Assembly: GCA_043778315.1 (NCBI GenBank)
Contig: JAYWGJ010000285.1
Location: 1-21,227 of the forward strand
Length of the DNA: 21,227 bases
Source of the DNA: JBEEMU01 sp043778315
GTDB taxonomy: Bacteria; Bacteroidota; Bacteroidia; Chitinophagales; Saprospiraceae
Reading direction: 5' to 3'
Each line of letters opens with the position of its first letter. Position 1 is the stretch's first letter. The position numbers and the translations under genes were made by a program. The notes beneath the pieces are model-generated. The model ran no database searches and was not told the origin of the DNA. It was given only the letters and a program-made list of their open reading frames with translations. Below are positions 17,201 through 21,227 of this stretch, piece after piece.

Positions 17201-20200
17201 TGTTATCCCAAAAATAGGTAAGCGTGCCATTGCCTCCGCTTGCGGTTACGGTAGCCGAGCCATCATAAACACCGAAACATTTAGGGTTGGCTTGCGCCGT
17301 AATAATAGCCGTAACTACTGGCGGAGCAACCAAAGTTGCGCTTGCCGTAGTGGTACAAGTACCCGCCGTTACGGTTACGGTATAAGTATTAGGTGCTAAA
17401 CCCGTTTGACCCATAGTTGTTATTGCACCATTCGACCACGCATAAGTATAAGGCGTAAGTCCATTACTTGCATTAGCGGTAAGCGTACCCAAAACGGCAC
17501 AAGTAGGCTGCTGCGCCGATAAAGTCACGGCAGGTGCTGTTGTCGGAACAAGCGTGGCAGATGCAGAGGCTGTACAACGAGTTGCTACATCGGTAACGAT
17601 AACATTATAATTACCTGCGCCCAAACCTGTACGGTTCGGTGTAGTGATACCGCCATTCCAAAAGTAAGTAAAATTACCTGAGCCACCGACCACATTTGAA
17701 GTCAATGAGCCGTTATTTAAGCCACAAGTATTAGCGATGGTAGTTAAAGTAACCGTCTGCACTACTGGTGCGACAAGCGTTACACTTGTTATACTCGAGC
17801 AACCTGAAGCATCTGTAACGGTAACGGTGTGTGTACCCGCGTTCAGGTTTGTTACCGTAGCGGTAACGACTCCGTTATCCCAAAGATAGCTATAAGGTGC
17901 TGTCCCTGTAGTACCCGTTACCGTAGCCTGACCATTATTGCCACTCGCGGCGCAAGTAGGGTTTTGGGTAGCCGATATAGTAGCTGTGGGCAACGGCGCA
18001 TTACCTACCGTTATGGTAGCGATAGCCGTACAACCTGTTGAAGCCTTAGTAGCCGTAACGGTAAATGTTCCGCCGTTAAAATTGGTAGTACTTGTGGTTA
18101 TTGCACCATTAAACCATACATAGCTATCGCCGCCCGTTGCCGTTAAGGTAATGGTAGGCACAGCGCAAGTCGCGTTCAGTGCGCCCGGTGTAATAATTGG
18201 TGCAGGTTGGCTGATGTCTTGCGTGATAGCTTCGGTAGCGGTAGCGGTACAACCGTTAGCGGTAGTAGTTGCCGTTACGGTATAAGTACCTACTGCATTG
18301 ACCGAAGTAGGATTAGTAAAAGTAGAGTTTGACCACGCGTAGGTATCGCCACCTGCTGCTGTAAGGTCTATACTTGTAGTAGTACAAGTTAATACCGTAG
18401 TAGGCGAGGTAATAGTAGGCGTAGGCGGAACTATGTTTTGCGTTACCGCAAAGGTGCTTACTGCCGTACAACCCGACGAAGCGAGTGTAGCCGTCACGGT
18501 ATAAGTACCTACTGCCGAAGCAGTAGCGGTATTTGCCGTAGAGAAATTTGACCAAGAGTAAGTATCGCCGCCCGTTGCAGTTAAGGTAATAGCGGTGGTA
18601 GTACAAGTCAATATTGCGCTTGGCGCAGTAATGCTTGGCGTAGGTATTATTTTAGGATTGATGGTAGCCGAAGCGGTAGCCGTACACCCTACTGCATCTG
18701 TGGCAGTAACGGTATAAGTACCCGCCGCAAGACTTGTAGCGGTAGCCGTATTTTGTCCAGGAACGGTGTTCCATGCGTAAGTGACAGGTGCGGTAGTATT
18801 GGTTGTGGCTGCCAATATGGAGCCGTTGTTTTGACCGCACGTCAGTTGCGTAGGAGTAGCGGTAGCCATAGCGGTACAAGTTGATAATGTACTACAGCTT
18901 TGCGAAGCAACAGCCGCCGAACAAGCACCTACCCCACGCACCTGAATAGGCACGGCGGTATTGGCGGCATTACCCGTACTCGTATAAGTAGTGCCTGCGG
19001 TAGCGGGAATCCAAGTAGCACCACCGTTGAGGCTGACCTCGTAAGAAGTAGCACCGCTTACTGTGTTCCAGTTGTAGGTCACACTACTTGCGGTAATACC
19101 GCTACAAGTTATTGCAGGCGCAGCAATGCTGCCTACATTGACTACTACGGAGCGCGATACGCTACAGCCATTCAAGGAGGTAGCCGTTACTGTATAGGTG
19201 GTAGTGGCGGCAGGTGACACCGTAATTGCCGATGTAGTTGCGCCGCCAGGCGACCAAAGGTAAGAAGTACTATTAGAGCGTAAGAATAAGATGCTCCAAT
19301 TGACGAGCGTACCCGTGTCTCCCCCGACATCGTCACCTACTCTTAACGTCCAGTTTCCATCAGGATTTAAACCGTTAAAGGTAGAGAACGGCTGCTCGGG
19401 TATAAAGTTGCCTGTAAAAGGTGCCGTACCTACGGTAATTGACGTAGTCGCGGTAGCCGTAAAACAGGTATTGGTATAGTTGGCAGATGCTCCGCCGTTA
19501 TCCGTAGAGAGTTCTATTTGTGTACCGTTCGGTCCTACCAAATATATATCCAAATCGGAATCCCATGTATGGGGAATATTAAGGCAAACCCTATCAATAA
19601 TCACGCCTGTACCGAGTGTAGAGCCATTGCACTGTACACCTGTTACAGCCATTACACTATTAACAAAGTTGTTTGTATTCACACCACTATCAGGAATAGG
19701 CGCATTTGGTGACAAAGCGAAGGTAGGCATTGGCGGACACGCCGCAACCGCAGACGCTACCAAAGCCACATTTGTAGCGGCGCAGATAGACGTATCTTTT
19801 AGCGTAGTAGGCAACGTAGGCGATGGCACTACGTTTACAGTAATAGTAGTATCGAAAGTACAAGGGAAATTGGCATAAGTAGCCCGATAGCTATAAGTAT
19901 TTGGTCCTAAGGTCGTTGGTAATATAGATACCGTTTGTCCGCCCGAAGGCGTAGTACCCGTAGATATAATATCAGGGTTTGGCAACCAACCCGCACCACC
20001 TAATATTGGTGTGTAGGACTCTACGTTAGGGTAAGCACAAGGGTCAAAAGCGATACCCCAACTGTACATGATACCATTATCGATACTTTGATTATCTGTT
20101 ACTTTGATAATCCAATTACCGTTGTACGGGCAACCTGCAAAATTGGCTAAGGACTGTTGCGGCAGATAGCTACCCGTCGTTAGAGTGGCAGGAGTAGTAA

Positions 20201-21227
20201 CACTACCTGGAGGATTAAAATTATTGGTAAGGTTAGCAATACCGCCGTTGGCGGCAGTGGCATTCGTCATTGTATAATTGTGTAATGGGCTTACATTTGT
20301 CCAGGAGTAATCCGCACCTTGCGCTACCTCCGTACAAGTAGAGGCTTGGTCGTTGGCTTGACCGAAAAACGTACCGCCTAAGAGATTAGGATAAGGTAGC
20401 AAATTGACGGATTGCCCGTTAGGGCAAATCATATCAATACTGAGGTCACCAATAAACGAGTGTTGCAAATTCATATTGATGCTACGCAGACCACAGGCGG
20501 CGGTCATCACACCCCCTACAAGTCCTGTCATGGTAATCGTATCGGTATAGGAGGTAATTACCCCTGCTGGTCTATCTGGCAGACAAAACTGACCCGCAAC
20601 ACTGGTTGGCGGAACACTTGTTATGGTAGTAGTAACTACCGACCCTACGGGTCCGCCGCCGCCTACTGTACCTGTGGCATTGAGCGGGACGGTCTGCCCG
20701 AGGCAGATAGTAGATTGTCCTGCTATCGTACCTGTAAACCTCGGCGTTGCGGCTACGCGCACCCTTAGTTTAGTCACGTCTTTAACGCCGCAGAGCGTAT
20801 CCGCATCAGCAACTGTAACATATACATAGTAAATACCGGGCGTGGTATAGAAGTGACTTACGGTGTGTGGTGCGGGTGCGCCAATACTGTAAGAAATAGC
20901 ACCGTCACCCCATTCATATTTATAGACCGCCGAAGCGTCGCTTTGCGGATAGATAACACCGCTTTGTGGAAAAGTAGCTGATGCGCCGATAGATACAGGG
21001 AAACCCGAGCCTACACAAACGTTCACCGCGCTATCGCCCGCAGCGATAGCAGGGTTGGCAGTACTTAATTCTATGCGCGGTACAATTAATTGACATGGCT
21101 TAGTACAAGATAGCTGACCAATATAGCCTGCGCCTTGCGCTCCGTCTGTATTAGAAGTAAAGCGAACCGTCAGGCATCCTTGTGTGTTAGAGACACTTGC
21201 CGCGAACGAAATTTGTCCGCCAGGTAG
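14286..21227 (-). CDS. Mirror copy of the SprB-like adhesin with T9SS sorting domain (5' partial)
   Basis: The product is identical to that of 2-6943. The frame is open to the right edge of the window, so both copies lose the same N-terminal part at the same residue, one at each end. A real duplication would not be expected to be sampled so symmetrically; a contig made of one sequence and its own reverse complement gives this exactly. The GTG at 21026 (+ strand CAC) is again not the true start. Domains are as in the left-arm entry. Confidence 0.85.
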   Translation of the reverse strand, partial: LPGGQISFAASVSNTQGCLTVRFTSNTDGAQGAGYIGQLSCTKPCQLIVPRIELSTANPAIAAGDSAVNVCVGSGFPVSIGASATFPQSGVIYPQSDASAVYKYEWGDGAISYSIGAPAPHTVSHFYTTPGIYYVYVTVADADTLCGVKDVTKLRVRVAATPRFTGTIAGQSTICLGQTVPLNATGTVGGGGPVGSVVTTTITSVPPTSVAGQFCLPDRPAGVITSYTDTITMTGLVGGVMTAACGLRSINMNLQHSFIGDLSIDMICPNGQSVNLLPYPNLLGGTFFGQANDQASTCTEVAQGADYSWTNVSPLHNYTMTNATAANGGIANLTNNFNPPGSVTTPATLTTGSYLPQQSLANFAGCPYNGNWIIKVTDNQSIDNGIMYSWGIAFDPCAYPNVESYTPILGGAGWLPNPDIISTGTTPSGGQTVSILPTTLGPNTYSYRATYANFPCTFDTTITVNVVPSPTLPTTLKDTSICAATNVALVASAVAACPPMPTFALSPNAPIPDSGVNTNNFVNSVMAVTGVQCNGSTLGTGVIIDRVCLNIPHTWDSDLDIYLVGPNGTQIELSTDNGGASANYTNTCFTATATTSITVGTAPFTGNFIPEQPFSTFNGLNPDGNWTLRVGDDVGGDTGTLVNWSILFLRSNSTSYLWSPGGATTSAITVSPAATTTYTVTATSLNGCSVSRSVVVNVGSIAAPAITCSGITASSVTYNWNTVSGATSYEVSLNGGATWIPATAGTTYTSTGNAANTAVPIQVRGVGACSAAVASQSCSTLSTCTAMATATPTQLTCGQNNGSILAATTNTTAPVTYAWNTVPGQNTATATSLAAGTYTVTATDAVGCTATASATINPKIIPTPSITAPSAILTCTTTAITLTATGGDTYSWSNFSTANTATASAVGTYTVTATLASSGCTAVSTFAVTQNIVPPTPTITSPTTVLTCTTTSIDLTAAGGDTYAWSNSTFTNPTSVNAVGTYTVTATTTANGCTATATEAITQDISQPAPIITPGALNATCAVPTITLTATGGDSYVWFNGAITTSTTNFNGGTFTVTATKASTGCTAIATITVGNAPLPTATISATQNPTCAASGNNGQATVTGTTGTAPYSYLWDNGVVTATVTNLNAGTHTVTVTDASGCSSITSVTLVAPVVQTVTLTTIANTCGLNNGSLTSNVVGGSGNFTYFWNGGITTPNRTGLGAGNYNVIVTDVATRCTASASATLVPTTAPAVTLSAQQPTCAVLGTLTANASNGLTPYTYAWSNGAITTMGQTGLAPNTYTVTVTAGTCTTTASATLVAPPVVTAIITAQANPKCFGVYDGSATVTASGGNGTLTYFWDNSVVTATNTTLSAGTHTVQVTDANTCTATATVTLVDPTEITATTTSANVKCFGDANGTATVNAVGGTGTLTYSWNTTPVQNTATAINLAPGTYTCVVTDANLCQRNYTAFIGGPGPLVAFPVSGAVNCFGGNNGTVSVSATGGTSPYTYVWSVLPPNTTPGIGNLISGNYTVTVTDANMCSLTASANVGSPGALVLYPVSGTTKCFGGNDGTVSVSATGGTAPYAYLWNAPAPNTTPGIGNLTSGNYTVTVTDIKGCTTTANANVGSPGVLVIYPVSGVVKCFGGNDGTVSVSATGGTAPYTYLWNAPAPNTTPGIGNLTSGNYTVTVTDVNMCTITANANVGSPGALVLYPVSGTVKCFGGNDGTVSVSATGGIAPYTYLWNTPAPNTTPGIGSLASGSYTVIITDANMCTTTASANVGSPGALIAYPVSGTVKCFGGSDGTVSVSTTGGIAPYTYLWNTPVPNTTPSIGSLASGNYTVIITDANMCTTTAGANVGSPGALIAYPVSGTVKCFGGNDGTVSVSATGGTAPYTYVWSVPAPNITSSIGNLTSGNYTVTVTDANMCSVIANANIGSAGALVAYTVSGTVKCFGESNGTVSVSAGNGTAPYTYSWSTATPNITPIVGGLAEGNYTVTVTDANMCSVIANANVGSPGALVSYPVSGMVSCFGGSDGGVSVTSGGGVGPYTYLWNTQTANNTPAITSLAIGIYTVTVTDSKGCSLISSTYVGGPGPLTLLPTSGVVRCFGGNDGTVSVVAGSGTSPYTYLWSVPTSNNTPSLNGLTQGIYTVTVTDSKGCSLVSSSVVGSPGLLTVNAGRDTTLFIGSNLILNATNITGGNYVWTSSETGTVGNSNPLLVVVNTSGTYTVLVTNANGCTATDNLVVTAQPRDNNMPNVFTPNSDGMNDKFYIVGDGIEVQEFRVFNRWGQEIYNAAQPWDGKFLGEDQPMDTYVYAIIYKVNAEVVKKSGDFLLAR
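14745..17054 (-). repeat. Mirror copy of the ten 231-bp SprB-type units
   Basis: These are the same ten units, with the same unit-specific synonymous variants, as at 4175-6484. Tandem arrays of this kind normally drift in unit number and sequence between copies. Their exact identity here is further evidence that the right arm is not an old independent duplicate. Confidence 0.85.

Larger units (their letters stand above)
2..21227. repeat. Window-spanning perfect inverted repeat (palindrome)
   Basis: Base x equals the complement of base 21229-x across the window; only base 1 has no partner. Seen directly: the first 60 bases from position 2 are the reverse complement of the last 60, all three long reading frames recur at exactly mirrored coordinates with identical proteins, and even the non-coding frames mirror. 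The axis is between 10614 and 10615, inside CATA|TATG, with no spacer. No mismatch was found in the places compared. Perfect long spacer-less palindromes are known to be unstable or lethal in bacteria because of cruciform extrusion and SbcCD cleavage. The likeliest origin (inference) is a fold-back made during assembly or amplification, so the right arm should not be counted as extra gene copies. Confidence 0.97.

Noticed and set aside
10573..21227. Second, convergently transcribed copy of the three-gene locus (gene duplication or paired operons)
   Set aside because: There is zero divergence, even at synonymous sites and in the tandem array. Both copies are truncated at the same base and there is no spacer at the axis. 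An artefact explains all of this with fewer assumptions, so the mirrored genes are listed but flagged.
2..21227. Transposon or composite element with long terminal inverted repeats
   Set aside because: No transposase, no unique centre between the arms and no target-site duplication can be seen. The arms meet at the axis without spacer.

Overview
The window carries Bacteroidota (Bacteroidetes) DNA. The evidence is the gene content: a giant modular adhesin ending in a gliding-motility/type IX secretion (T9SS) type B sorting domain, a PorP/SprF-family outer-membrane protein, and a TPR / beta-propeller / regulatory-domain / OmpA protein of the PorE type. AT-rich leaders without Shine-Dalgarno sequences fit the same phylum. 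I cannot place it below phylum level.

Layout. The dominant feature is that the whole window is one perfect inverted repeat. Every base x from 2 to 21227 pairs with base 21229-x, the axis lies between 10614 and 10615, and there is no spacer. There are therefore only about 10.6 kb of independent sequence. The left arm, + strand, holds three genes: the adhesin (2-6943, 5' end cut by the window), a porP/sprF-like gene (7078-8103) and a porE-like ompA gene carrying an extra C-terminal DUF1573 domain (8170-10572). A Rho-independent terminator hairpin follows the third gene, and the symmetry axis is the centre of that hairpin. The right arm repeats the same genes in reverse on the - strand (10657-13059, 13126-14151, 14286-21227), with identical proteins.

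Interpretation. A zero-divergence, spacer-less 21-kb palindrome folding exactly at a natural terminator stem-loop is best explained as an assembly or amplification fold-back (inference). A real head-to-head duplication or a replicated hairpin telomere is less likely. The three genes should be counted once.

How the genes work together. Surface adhesins of the SprB type leave the periplasm through the T9SS, guided by a C-terminal sorting domain. PorP/SprF proteins are outer-membrane partners that such cargo commonly needs, and PorE-type proteins link T9SS machinery to peptidoglycan. The same-strand adhesin, porP/sprF, porE-like order with short gaps looks like a dedicated cargo-plus-secretion-partner cassette. 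I saw no mobile-element genes, tRNA, rRNA or CRISPR array.
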